Part shown: in pieces, positions 17,797-25,052 of the stretch
Numbering within the stretch: the stretch's first letter is position 1
Layout: the number at the start of each line of letters is the position of its first letter
From: Prevotellaceae bacterium
GTDB taxonomy: Bacteria > Bacteroidota > Bacteroidia > Bacteroidales > Paludibacteraceae
Assembly (NCBI GenBank): GCA_031261165.1
Contig: JAISJU010000035.1
Coordinates: 1 to 37,232, forward strand
Length of the DNA stretch: 37,232 bases
Reading direction: 5' to 3'
The notes under the pieces: model-generated
The model's database searches: none
Told to the model about the DNA's origin: nothing
Seen by the model: only the letters and a program-made list of their open reading frames with translations
Translations under genes and position numbers: made by a program

Positions 17797-18510
17797 TTAG
17801 AACTTATACTTGTAAAAAACACCCAACATCAGTACGCCGGCAGGAGTTTTCACCTGAATTTCTTTGTCATAACGCAAAAATACTTCGAGTGAACTGCGGC
17901 GTGTCAGCACATAATCCGTGCCGACAGTGGCGCGAATTTGGTCAATAATATTGTGGTCGGGGTTGTTGAGTTGGTAGAAAAACTCGCAGGAAAGGCTCGG
18001 TTTGAAACGCGAGCCGCGTATGATGTAATCCACCTGCACGCGGTTGCGCAAATAGTTTTTCGGATTGATTTTGTAGTCGCCGCGCGTTTCATCGCGGAAA
18101 GTGGTTTGAAAACGACCGCGCCACGACAGTTTCCATTTGATAAACTCGTGTTTATAAGCCGCTTGCAACGTAAAACGATGGCGGTTTTCGTACAGATAAT
18201 CACTGTTTTCCTTATTTATAAACGAGTACAAAACACCGACTTTGGCTTGCTTTCGCCAAAAATTGTAATTCGCCTCGGCGGTGGTTTCAAAACGGCAATA
18301 ATTGGTAACATTCTGGTTAAAACGGACTTCCTGCGAAAGCGAGGCATCAAAAAAACGCCCCAAATCTTTGGAAACTTCGTAACCGCCCGCGCCTGCCAAA
18401 TCGAAAGTTTGGGAATGAAGAATGAAAAATGAAGAATGAAAAATCAGGCATACAACCAAAAGGCTGATGCGCTTGTAAAAATTCTTCATTCTTAATTCTT
18501 CATTTTTCAT
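17797..18510 (-). CDS. DUF2490 family outer-membrane-like protein
   Basis: About 237 residues: a signal peptide ending FILHSQ, then a mature part rich in alternating aromatic/polar beta strands and ending in VFYKYKF, typical of a small outer-membrane barrel. The internal RHRFTLQAAYKHEFIKWKLSWRGRFQT and YFLRN-like strands match DUF2490, which has no known function. The gene follows DUF4956 almost directly (same strand, few bases apart), so the two are probably one operon. The start is uncertain: ATG 18510 and ATG 18489 both give a signal peptide. The second fits a standard signal better; the first adds repeat-derived residues. Both ends of the signal peptide are encoded by arms of an inverted repeat (see repeat entry). 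Confidence 0.75.
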   Translation of the reverse strand: MKNEELRMKNFYKRISLLVVCLIFHSSFFILHSQTFDLAGAGGYEVSKDLGRFFDASLSQEVRFNQNVTNYCRFETTAEANYNFWRKQAKVGVLYSFINKENSDYLYENRHRFTLQAAYKHEFIKWKLSWRGRFQTTFRDETRGDYKINPKNYLRNRVQVDYIIRGSRFKPSLSCEFFYQLNNPDHNIIDQIRATVGTDYVLTRRSSLEVFLRYDKEIQVKTPAGVLMLGVFYKYKF

Positions 18511-18515
18511 TTTCA
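18412..18515. repeat. AATGAAGAATGAAAAATG inverted repeat inside the DUF2490 signal peptide
   Basis: The plus strand carries GAATGAAGAATGAAAAATG-type sequence at 18412-18445 and its complement at 18481-18514, separated by 35 bp. The arms encode residues around MKMKNEELRMKN and FHSSFFILHS. This word family is widespread in Bacteroidetes intergenic DNA; here it forms coding sequence. Confidence 0.7.
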
Positions 18516-18516
18516 A

Positions 18517-19251
18517 TTATCCTGCAAATTGATTAGCCTTTGTCAGTTCGTCAATCGTGTTTAACTCCCTGCTGTGCGGGTTGTAGGATACTTTGATGTA
18601 TGCCGCATCGCGCAAAAAGTCAATATGCCCGATTTGAATGCCGACAATATCCAAGCCGGTGCGTTTTTTCAAATCCTCCAGCAGTTCCGCCTTGCGTTCG
18701 GGAACGATTAACTGTATTTTTTCGTACAAAACAAGTTTCGTTGCCTTGTGTTTCAATATCTTATTGCTTTCCAAAATCCACGTGGCGACAATAAAAATCA
18801 GGTTGGTTACCACAAGTTCAACGTGGCTTACGGTCATAGCCAAGCCGTTGATAACTGCAATGCCGATAATGACGAAAAGATAGGTCATTTCGCGTATCTG
18901 CACCGTTTCCGTGCGATAGCGTATCATTCCGAAAATGGCGAACAGCCCAAGCGCAAAACCGATTTGCATTTTCACATTGTCGAGCAGGAAAATAAGCAAA
19001 AAGATGGTTACGCTGAACAGCAAAAAGGTGGTGTAATAGTCGCGGCGTTGGCTCTTTTTGTAGTAAAAGAAATGCACGATTATCCACGTTACCAGCATAT
19101 TAAATGCAAAACGGAAGATTAAAAGTTTGAAACTCAGGGCATCGAAAATGGGTATGCCCATAAACATTGGAACATCGGCTGCGAGGTCTGTCGGTACAAA
19201 CTGCTCGGCTATGTCCGGGTCAAATTCGGGTAAGGCTTGTAATAATAACAT
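18517..19251 (-). CDS. DUF4956 family membrane protein
   Basis: The 244-residue protein has four or five membrane helices in its first two thirds (LLIFRFAFNMLVTWIIVHFF, TTFLLFSVTIFLLIFLL, IGFALGLFAIFGMI, YLFVIIGIAVINGLA, LVVTNLIFIVATWIL), then a soluble ferredoxin-like C-terminal domain of about 75 residues ending VSYNPHSRELNTIDEL. RYRTETVQIREMTY between helices is the conserved DUF4956 motif. Genes of this family often lie near CotH and VTC-type proteins; here a CotH-like gene is about 4 kb away. Start ATG 19251 lies 26 bp after the -7 box, while the longer frame starts upstream of the promoter. Function is unknown. Confidence 0.82.
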   Translation of the reverse strand: MLLLQALPEFDPDIAEQFVPTDLAADVPMFMGIPIFDALSFKLLIFRFAFNMLVTWIIVHFFYYKKSQRRDYYTTFLLFSVTIFLLIFLLDNVKMQIGFALGLFAIFGMIRYRTETVQIREMTYLFVIIGIAVINGLAMTVSHVELVVTNLIFIVATWILESNKILKHKATKLVLYEKIQLIVPERKAELLEDLKKRTGLDIVGIQIGHIDFLRDAAYIKVSYNPHSRELNTIDELTKANQFAG

Positions 19252-19276
19252 AATGTAGATTTTCGGTTTTTGCCCG

Positions 19277-19354
19277 CAAAGGTAGATAAAATTTCTTCGC
19301 AAACGCACATTTTTTGCTTTTTTCTGCAAAAACGGCAAAAAATATCTATCTTTG
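19277..19354. promoter_or_regulatory. Divergent promoters for DUF4956 and argB
   Basis: The minus strand reads TACCTTTG at 19284-19277 (26 bp before ATG 19251). The plus strand reads TATCTTTG at 19347-19354 (20 bp before ATG 19374). The two -7 boxes are 62 bp apart, back to back, with no other signal seen between them. Confidence 0.6.
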
Positions 19355-19373
19355 CATCTTTAATTCCATACAA

Positions 19374-20141
19374 ATGCAAAAATTAATATTGATAAAAGTA
19401 GGCGGACAAATAGTGGAAGAGCCTGACACACTGCGGCAATTATTGTCCGATTTCTCAAAAATAGAAGGGCGCAAAGTCCTCATTCACGGCGGCGGGCGGG
19501 CAGCAACGCGCATTGCGGCGAAACTCGGCATCGAAAGCCAAATGGTGAATGGTCGGCGCGTAACCGATGCGAAAATGCTCGAAGTGGTAACAATGGTTTA
19601 TGGCGGATTAGTCAATAAGCAAATCGTGGCGGGCTTGCAGGCGTTGGGTGTCAATGCTTTGGGCTTGACCGGCGCGGATTTGAACTATATGCGCAGCGAG
19701 AAACGCCCTGTGAAAGAAGTAGATTACGGCTTTGTGGGCGATGTGAAAGAGGTAGATGCAGAGATTTTGGCAGATTTAATAAGCAAAAATGTTGTTCCCG
19801 TGCTTGCCCCGCTCACGCACGACCGAAACGGTAATCTGCTTAACACCAACGCCGACACCATTGCCGCAGAAGCCGCCAAAGCATTGGCACAGTATTTTGA
19901 CGTAACGCTCGTGTTTTGTTTCGAGAAAAAAGGCGTGCTACGCAACCCTGATGACGAAGAAAGCGTTATCCCCGAAATCACGGAAACACTTTTTAATCAA
20001 TATGTTGCAGATGGTACGATTGCGGGCGGAATGATACCGAAACTTGAAAATGCGTTTGATGCTATTCGGGCTGGAGTAAAGGAAGTAATTATTACAAAAG
20101 CAGACGAAATCGGGAAAAATTCGGGGACTGTGGTAAAGTGA
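19374..20141 (+). CDS. argB: N-acetylglutamate (or N-succinylglutamate) kinase
   Basis: The 255-residue protein is an amino acid kinase of the ArgB family. ILIKVGGQIV (Lys8 contacts ATP), VLIHGGGRAATRIAAKLGI, MVNGRRVTDAKML and VPVLAPLTHDRNGNLLNTNADTIAAEAAKAL, with the substrate and ADP-binding NADT loop, are all in place. It phosphorylates the gamma-carboxyl of N-acylglutamate in arginine synthesis. In Bacteroides the pathway is known to run through succinylated intermediates, so N-succinylglutamate is a real possibility. The motif GLTGADLN replaces the more usual GLSGKDG. It heads a cluster with a small exported protein and an M20 deacylase, the latter now separated by the ATPase cassette. 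Confidence 0.9.
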   Translation: MQKLILIKVGGQIVEEPDTLRQLLSDFSKIEGRKVLIHGGGRAATRIAAKLGIESQMVNGRRVTDAKMLEVVTMVYGGLVNKQIVAGLQALGVNALGLTGADLNYMRSEKRPVKEVDYGFVGDVKEVDAEILADLISKNVVPVLAPLTHDRNGNLLNTNADTIAAEAAKALAQYFDVTLVFCFEKKGVLRNPDDEESVIPEITETLFNQYVADGTIAGGMIPKLENAFDAIRAGVKEVIITKADEIGKNSGTVVK

Positions 20142-20164
20142 ATTAAAATATAAAACACTTGTTT

Positions 20165-20617
20165 ATGAAAAAAATAATTATTATCTTTGCTATAATAGGT
20201 CTATTTTGTTCAAAATCAATTTTGAAAGCAGAAATAATACCTGAAAACAATAAATATAAAGTTGAGAAAATCAATATAGAAGAAACTGCCTATGTCATTG
20301 ATTTATCAAGAAACGATACATTATATAAAGTTTTGACAGAAGCAAAACCAAATCCATTGAAATTAAAATCGGTATTGTATCCAGAAAAACCGATGGAATG
20401 TAAAACGGAATTAATAGAAGTAGGTAAGTTTTATGATTTAAAATTAGATACTTTGTTTTATTATCAAGTAAAGAATTACACAGCAGCAGATATTCAGTAT
20501 GGTATAGAATTTAACGGTACTAATATTTATATTTCATTTGCAACATTACGCACTTTATCATACACATTATACACTACAAAAAGTTTAAAAGGATTATGTT
20601 TTTATTGGACAGATTGA
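20165..20617 (+). CDS. Small exported hypothetical protein
   Basis: The 150-residue protein begins MKKIIIIFAIIGLFCSKS, a signal peptide (cleavage probably after ILKA, about residue 22). The mature part is Lys/Asn/Tyr-rich, with no motif I recognise; it contains two Cys (PMECKTE and GLCFYW). It is AT-rich compared with argB, which ends 23 bp upstream, and is probably read from the argB promoter. An upstream TTG adds only two residues and is less likely than the ATG. The terminator hairpin at 20739-20773 lies downstream, after the broken M20 fragment. Confidence 0.6.
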   Translation: MKKIIIIFAIIGLFCSKSILKAEIIPENNKYKVEKINIEETAYVIDLSRNDTLYKVLTEAKPNPLKLKSVLYPEKPMECKTELIEVGKFYDLKLDTLFYYQVKNYTAADIQYGIEFNGTNIYISFATLRTLSYTLYTTKSLKGLCFYWTD

Positions 20618-20639
20618 TTAAAACGTATAAGAATGAATT

Positions 20640-20756
20640 ATGAAATTATATCAAGCCGCAATAAACTCATTGCAAAACCTTATTGCAATCCCCTCTTTTA
20701 GCCGCGAAGAAAAGGCTGCCGTTGATTTTTTCGCATTTAAACCTGTTAAGTTTTAA
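20640..20756 (+). pseudogene. Truncated start of an M20 deacylase gene
   Basis: An ATG-initiated stretch reads LQNLIAIPSFSREEKAAVDF, nearly identical to residues 12-31 of the intact M20 protein encoded at 22090 (LQNLIAIPSFSREEKAAADF). Homology stops at about 20731, where the frame runs into a palindromic terminator repeat and ends at TAA 20754-20756 after 38 codons. Over about 62 aligned bases there are about 7 differences, mostly synonymous, so it is not a fresh exact duplication. It is a remnant left beside the ATPase cassette. Confidence 0.85.
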
Positions 20757-20773
20757 AAACTTAACAGGTTTTT
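20739..20773 (+). terminator. Palindromic repeat acting as terminator (copy A)
   Basis: Two 16-bp arms, AAACCTGTTAAGTTTT and AAAACTTAACAGGTTT, flank a single base and lead into a T-tract. The same hairpin recurs at 35041-35073 and 35303-35335. It would end the argB transcript before the ATPase promoter. Confidence 0.8.
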
Positions 20774-20774
20774 C

Positions 20775-20887
20775 TTGTTGAAATAAAAATAAGTTCATAT
20801 CTTTGCGCGAAGTATTGAGCAAAAATACTCAATACACAAAGTTTAAATACTCAATATATTGAGTAAAATTACTCAATACATTGAGTA
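20775..20887 (+). promoter_or_regulatory. ATPase promoter with three 22-bp-phased operator-like sites
   Basis: A TTG at 20775-20777 and TATCTTTG at 20798-20805 (20-bp spacer) form a good Bacteroidetes promoter. Between it and the ATG at 20900 the half-site TACTCAATA occurs at 20826, 20848 and 20870, exactly 22 bp apart. The opposite half TATTGAGTA or a one-base variant occurs at 20813, 20857 and 20879, in the same 22-bp register. Sites 2 and 3 are full 18-bp palindromes (TACTCAATATATTGAGTA is perfect; site 3 has only a central mismatch). The phasing of about two helical turns suggests cooperative binding of a dimeric repressor on one DNA face. Confidence 0.65.
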
Positions 20888-20899
20888 AAATCAAAAATT

Positions 20900-22084
20900 A
20901 TGATTGAAAGAGTTGATTTACAGTTTATTACAAACAGAATTAAAGAGCCAAAAAGGTTTATTCAGGTTGTATCCGGACCACGTCAGACCGGTAAAACAAC
21001 TATGCTGCTCCAACTGCTTGATAAAGTGCCATTTGCCGGTCGCTATGAAACTGCCGATGCCGTTTCGGCAAGCGATGTTTTTTGGCTCTCGCAGGTGTGG
21101 GAAAGTGTGCGTATGCGAATGAAAGCAGAGGGTTTGCAAGAATTTTTGCTGATAATTGACGAGGTGCAGAAATTAAATAATTGGAGCGAAACGGTAAAAA
21201 AAGAATGGGACACCGACATTCGCAACGACTTGAATATCAAAGTAATTCTGTCCGGCTCTTCGCGACTTTTGCTGCAAACAGGACTGACCGAATCACTTGC
21301 CGGACGCTTTGAACTTATTCATTTCACACATTGGTCTTTTGCCGAAATGCAGGCTGCCTTTGGTTGGGATATTTGGCAATATGTCTATTTCGGCGGCTAT
21401 CCGGGTGCTGCTACACTGATTGCTGACGAAAAACGCTGGAAAGATTATGTGCGCAATGCCCTTGTGGAAACAAGCATTTCAAAAGATATTCTGATGCTGA
21501 CCCGCGTGGATAAACCGGCATTGCTCAAAAAACTTTTTGAACTTGGCTCGTACTATTCGGGACAAATTTTGTCGTTCAACAAAGTGCTTGGGCAACTTTT
21601 AGATGCCGGAAATACCACAACTTTGTCAAACTATCTGAACTTGCTAAACGACAGCGGATTGCTTGGCGGAATAGAAAAATATGCCGGAAATATTGTCAGC
21701 ATTCGTTCCTCAAGCCCCAAGTTTCAGGTGTATAACAATGCTTTGCTTTCTATCCAATGGAATGAAAGTTTCAACGAAATGAGGCTTTCGCCCGAATTAT
21801 GGGGACGATTGGCAGAATCGGCTATAGGAGCGCATTTGCTCAACAGTAAAATTGTCGGCAATTACAACCTCTATTATTGGCGAGAAGGAAACAATGAAGT
21901 GGATTTTGTGTTGGAAAAGAAAGGGAAAGTCATTGGTTTAGAGGTAAAAAGCGGACTGAAAACCACAAACAAAGGGCTAACCGCTTTCCGAAAAAAATAT
22001 CCAGATGCAAAAGTGCTGCTTGTTGGAACAGGCGGCATTCCATACGAAGAATTTTTAAAAATAAATCCGAATAATTTATTTTGA
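20900..22084 (+). CDS. AAA_14/DUF4143 family ATPase
   Basis: The 394-residue protein has Walker A GPRQTGKT (residues 26-33), Walker B LLIIDEVQ (83-90), and a sensor-like ILSGSSRLLLQ near 116-126, all typical of the AAA_14 ATPase fold. A winged-helix-like middle (about 210-290, TLSNYLNLLNDSGLL) is followed by the DUF4143 C-terminal part. There WREGNNEVDFVLEKKGKVIGLEVKSG (about 320-350) has the E-VD-EVK pattern of restriction-endonuclease-like folds. These ATPases are widespread, patchily distributed accessory genes of unknown function. The gene sits behind its own promoter and operator array, between a broken and an intact M20 gene, and ends 5 bp before the M20 start. Confidence 0.88.
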   Translation: MIERVDLQFITNRIKEPKRFIQVVSGPRQTGKTTMLLQLLDKVPFAGRYETADAVSASDVFWLSQVWESVRMRMKAEGLQEFLLIIDEVQKLNNWSETVKKEWDTDIRNDLNIKVILSGSSRLLLQTGLTESLAGRFELIHFTHWSFAEMQAAFGWDIWQYVYFGGYPGAATLIADEKRWKDYVRNALVETSISKDILMLTRVDKPALLKKLFELGSYYSGQILSFNKVLGQLLDAGNTTTLSNYLNLLNDSGLLGGIEKYAGNIVSIRSSSPKFQVYNNALLSIQWNESFNEMRLSPELWGRLAESAIGAHLLNSKIVGNYNLYYWREGNNEVDFVLEKKGKVIGLEVKSGLKTTNKGLTAFRKKYPDAKVLLVGTGGIPYEEFLKINPNNLF

Positions 22085-22089
22085 ATTTT

Positions 22090-23154
22090 ATGAACAAAAA
22101 CCACGAAAACGCCATAGCACTGCTGCAAAACCTAATTGCAATCCCTTCTTTCAGCCGCGAAGAAAAGGCAGCCGCCGATTTTTTGCAGCAAGAGATTACA
22201 GTTCGACTGACCGATAGCGGTACGGTTAATCGCAAAGGCAACAACTTGTGGGTGTTTGCCCGCGCGTTTAATCCGCAGAAAAAAACGCTGTTGCTTAATT
22301 CGCACATTGATACGGTGCGCTCTGTCAGTGCGTGGTCGCGCGAGCCGTTCAAACCCGATGTTGAGGGCGATAAACTTTTCGGCTTGGGTAGCAACGATGC
22401 GGGTGCAAGCCTTGTCTGTCTGCTGGAAACTTTTTGCATTTTGGCAAAAACGGAACAGTCTTACAACCTGATTTTCAGCGTTTCGGCGGAAGAAGAAGTA
22501 TCGGGCAAAGACGGTTGCGCCACGATGATAACCGAACTGCCGCCCATTGATTTGGCAGTGGTGGGCGAGCCGACCGGAATGCAAATGGCTGTAACAGAGA
22601 AGGGCTTGCTCGTGTTGGACTGCACCGCGCAGGGCAAATCGGGACACGCTGCCCGCGAAGAAGGCGAAAACGCCCTGTACAAAGCCATTGACGACATCAA
22701 TTGGTTTCGCACCTACCGTTTTCCGAAACAGTCGGAACTGTCCGGCGCAGTGAAAATGAGCGTAACGATGATAAACGCAGGCACGCAGCACAACGTTGTG
22801 CCGGATAAATGCACTTTCGTGGTGGATATTCGCACCAACGAGTTTTATAAAAACACGGAAGTTGTAGAAATCGTAAAACAGAATGTTTCGTGCGATGTTG
22901 TGCCGCGCTCCACGCACCTCAATTCTTCGCACATTCCGCTCGCGCACCCGATTGTACAGCGCGGTTTAGCGTTGGGCTTGACGTACTACGGCTCGCCGAC
23001 TTCGTCAGACCAAATGCGTATCCCTTACACGAGCATCAAAATCGGACCGGGCGAATCCTCGCGCTCGCACACGGCAGACGAGTTTGTGCTGCTGTCCGAA
23101 ATCAAAAACGGCATCGACACTTACATTCAACTTTTAGATGGATTTGAATTATAA
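22090..23154 (+). CDS. M20 family metallo-deacylase (ArgE-like)
   Basis: The 354-residue enzyme carries all M20 metal ligands: SHIDTV (His72, Asp74), SNDAG (Asp103, bridging), the SAEEE acidic cluster (Glu134 to Glu136, including catalytic Glu), GEPTG (Glu160), and SRSHTADEF near the C-terminus. A lid/dimer domain with GKSGHAAREEGENAL lies in the middle. Such enzymes remove N-acyl groups in arginine (acetyl- or succinyl-ornithine/citrulline) or lysine synthesis. Proximity to argB makes an arginine-pathway deacylase most likely, with succinyl or acetyl specificity open. Start ATG 22090 aligns with the homologous start in the broken copy at 20640. The flippase-like gene overlaps its end by 17 bp. 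Confidence 0.88.
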   Translation: MNKNHENAIALLQNLIAIPSFSREEKAAADFLQQEITVRLTDSGTVNRKGNNLWVFARAFNPQKKTLLLNSHIDTVRSVSAWSREPFKPDVEGDKLFGLGSNDAGASLVCLLETFCILAKTEQSYNLIFSVSAEEEVSGKDGCATMITELPPIDLAVVGEPTGMQMAVTEKGLLVLDCTAQGKSGHAAREEGENALYKAIDDINWFRTYRFPKQSELSGAVKMSVTMINAGTQHNVVPDKCTFVVDIRTNEFYKNTEVVEIVKQNVSCDVVPRSTHLNSSHIPLAHPIVQRGLALGLTYYGSPTSSDQMRIPYTSIKIGPGESSRSHTADEFVLLSEIKNGIDTYIQLLDGFEL

Positions 23155-24055
23155 AAAATATTACTCCGCGTTCAAATGGTTGATAATCATACTTTCGTGC
23201 GGTTTTTTGGCGTATAAATTTTATCAATTCGACAACTACGCCGAATTGAAAACCGTTATTTCTTTTTCAAACATTCATTGGCTCGTGTTGGTGCTGCTGT
23301 TGCTGCCTGTCAATTGGTTGATAGAAACTTGCAAATGGCGGTATCTTTGCGCAGCATTTGAAAAAATATCGTTTTCTACGTCTTTAAAATCCGTTTTGGC
23401 AGGTTTGACCACAGGCTTTTTGTCGCCCAACCGCATTGGCGAAATAATAGGCAGACCGCTTTTTCTGAAAGCCGAAAACCGCCTCGCCGCTGCGATGATG
23501 ACCGTGATAAACGGCTTTTCGCAAACGATTACGATTGTTGCTTGCGGCATTCCCTCCGCAGTGTTTTTCTTCTTTTATTTTTTTGCGGACAATCAACCCG
23601 AATATCGGCAATATACGTTGTTTTGTGCCTTTTTTATGATTGTTTTCTTGCTGATTTACATTGCATTACCAAAAATTGCGCGTTGGTTTAACAACAGACC
23701 TTTAAAAATTATAGCCGAAACATCTGTAAAAAAACTGTTGGTTTTATTGATTTACAGCGTGTTGCGTTATGCGGTTTTTTGTCTGCAATTTTATTTTATA
23801 TTGTTTCTTTGCGGGGTAAGCCTTTCGCCTTTCGAGGCAATGCTTGCAATCACATTAAATTATCTTTTCATTACCATCACGCCCTCGTTTTCAGTGTCAG
23901 AGGCGGTTATTCGCGTTTCTTATGCCGTGTATTTCATCGGTTTCTTTTCCGGTAATGTGGTCGGCATTGCCTGCGCGGGATTGCTGCTTTGGATTATCAA
24001 TTTTGTGCTGCCAATGTTGGCAGGAATGGTGTTTTTGGCTAAAAGCAAAATATAA
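23138..24055 (+). CDS. Lysylphosphatidylglycerol synthase TM-region (UPF0104/flippase-like) membrane protein
   Basis: The 305-residue protein has about eight transmembrane helices and the family signature region LAGLTTGFLSPNRIGEIIGRPLFLK (about residues 88-112), in which the PxRxGE motif of the flippase-like domain appears as SPNRIGEIIGR. The C-terminal part SVSEAVIRVSYAVYF also fits. Members move or help synthesise lipids in the inner membrane; the cargo is unknown here. The ATG overlaps the M20 gene by 17 bp, suggesting coupled translation. No aminoacyl-transferase domain is attached, so it is not a full MprF. Confidence 0.83.
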   Translation: MDLNYKKYYSAFKWLIIILSCGFLAYKFYQFDNYAELKTVISFSNIHWLVLVLLLLPVNWLIETCKWRYLCAAFEKISFSTSLKSVLAGLTTGFLSPNRIGEIIGRPLFLKAENRLAAAMMTVINGFSQTITIVACGIPSAVFFFFYFFADNQPEYRQYTLFCAFFMIVFLLIYIALPKIARWFNNRPLKIIAETSVKKLLVLLIYSVLRYAVFCLQFYFILFLCGVSLSPFEAMLAITLNYLFITITPSFSVSEAVIRVSYAVYFIGFFSGNVVGIACAGLLLWIINFVLPMLAGMVFLAKSKI

Positions 24056-24061
24056 AATTAA

Positions 24062-24166
24062 GGGGTTGTTTCAAAAAGGATAATCATAAAAAAATCCTCG
24101 AATTTTCAACTACTTTGCTCAAAATGTAAAAACAATTTAGTAATTTTACCGCCGAATTTGAAACAA
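24062..24166. repeat. Short inverted repeat (TTGTTTCAAA/TTTGAAACAA) between two genes
   Basis: TTGTTTCAAA at 24066-24075 is exactly complementary to TTTGAAACAA at 24157-24166, delimiting about 100 bp that contains the probable promoter region of the next gene (TAATTTTA, about 24141-24148). AGGGGTTGTTTCAAAAAGG resembles an insertion-sequence end, but no transposase is present. Confidence 0.35.
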
Positions 24167-24169
24167 AAA

Positions 24170-25018
24170 ATGACTGTTGAATTAGCCCATATTAAAAACG
24201 AGATAATTCTCTATCAACCGGATAATTCCATTGAGTTGGAAGTGGTGATTGATAGTGATACGGTGTGGCTTACACAGTCGCAAATGACCGTTTTGTTTGA
24301 AACTACGAAACAGAATGTTAGTCTGCACGTCAATAACATAATCAAAGAAGGCGAGTTGCAAAGGAATTCAACTGTCAAGGATTTCTTGACAGTTCAAAAA
24401 GAAGGCAATCGCGAGGTGCAGCGATTAGTGTCGTACTACAATTTGGATATGATTATTTCGGTGGGATACCGTGTAAAATCAAGACGCGGTGTTGAATTTC
24501 GCATTTGGGCAACCAAGACGTTGAAAGATTATTTGCTGAAAGGATATGCTATAAATCAGCGTTTTGAGCGAATTGAGCAACGAGTTTATGAAACTGAAAA
24601 GAAAATTGATTTTTTTGTTCGCACAAGTTTACCGCCCGTTGAAGGCATATTTTACAACGGACAGATTTTTGATGCCTACAAATTTGTGTCTGATTTGGTT
24701 GAAATGGCGAAAAAGGAAATTGTTTTGATAGATAATTATATTGATGTCAGCATTTTAGCCCTGCTCACAAAACGTAAAAAGGAAGTAAAAGCAACAATCT
24801 TTACAGCCAATTTGAATAAAATACAACCTGACTTAGACAAACACAACGCTCAATATCCTGAAATTTTTATCGAAGAAAAACTAAATATACACGACCGTTT
24901 TCTGTTGATAGACAACGAAGTGTATCATATCGGTGCTTCGTTTAAGGATTTAGGCAAAAAACTGTTTGGTTTCAATAAAATGGAAATGAAAGCAGGAGAA
25001 TTATTGAAGAATATTTAA
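24170..25018 (+). CDS. RhuM family protein with C-terminal PLD-like domain
   Basis: The 282-residue protein has an N-terminal RhuM (virulence protein) domain: VWLTQSQMTVLFETTKQNVSLHVNNIIKEGEL (about 32-63) followed by YYNLDMIISVGYRVKSRRGVEFRIWATKTLKDYLLKGYAIN (about 90-130), the strongest family signature. A coiled linker leads to a C-terminal domain (about 160-275) with VLIDNYIDVSIL and HDRFLLIDNEVYHIGAS, which resembles one phospholipase-D-like half in which the lysine of HxK is replaced by Arg. Function is unknown; the N-terminal part resembles phage antirepressor-type DNA-binding modules. The gene is AT-rich, has no operon partner, and lies in accessory DNA. Start ATG 24170 is preferred to a TTG four codons upstream. 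Confidence 0.85.
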   Translation: MTVELAHIKNEIILYQPDNSIELEVVIDSDTVWLTQSQMTVLFETTKQNVSLHVNNIIKEGELQRNSTVKDFLTVQKEGNREVQRLVSYYNLDMIISVGYRVKSRRGVEFRIWATKTLKDYLLKGYAINQRFERIEQRVYETEKKIDFFVRTSLPPVEGIFYNGQIFDAYKFVSDLVEMAKKEIVLIDNYIDVSILALLTKRKKEVKATIFTANLNKIQPDLDKHNAQYPEIFIEEKLNIHDRFLLIDNEVYHIGASFKDLGKKLFGFNKMEMKAGELLKNI

Positions 25019-25038
25019 TCTAATTCAAAAACAAATAT

Positions 25039-25046
25039 TACCTTTG
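25039..25046 (+). promoter_or_regulatory. -7 box (TACCTTTG) for the structured leader and GLUG gene
   Basis: TACCTTTG is 20 bp after the RhuM stop. It predicts transcription from about 25053, about 300 nt before the first possible ATG of the downstream gene. Confidence 0.6.
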
Positions 25047-25052
25047 TACCCA

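Noticed and set aside
20813-20887. Regular 22-bp repeats considered as a CRISPR array
   Set aside because: There are only three short units, with no unique spacers of usual size and no cas genes; position between promoter and start codon fits operators.
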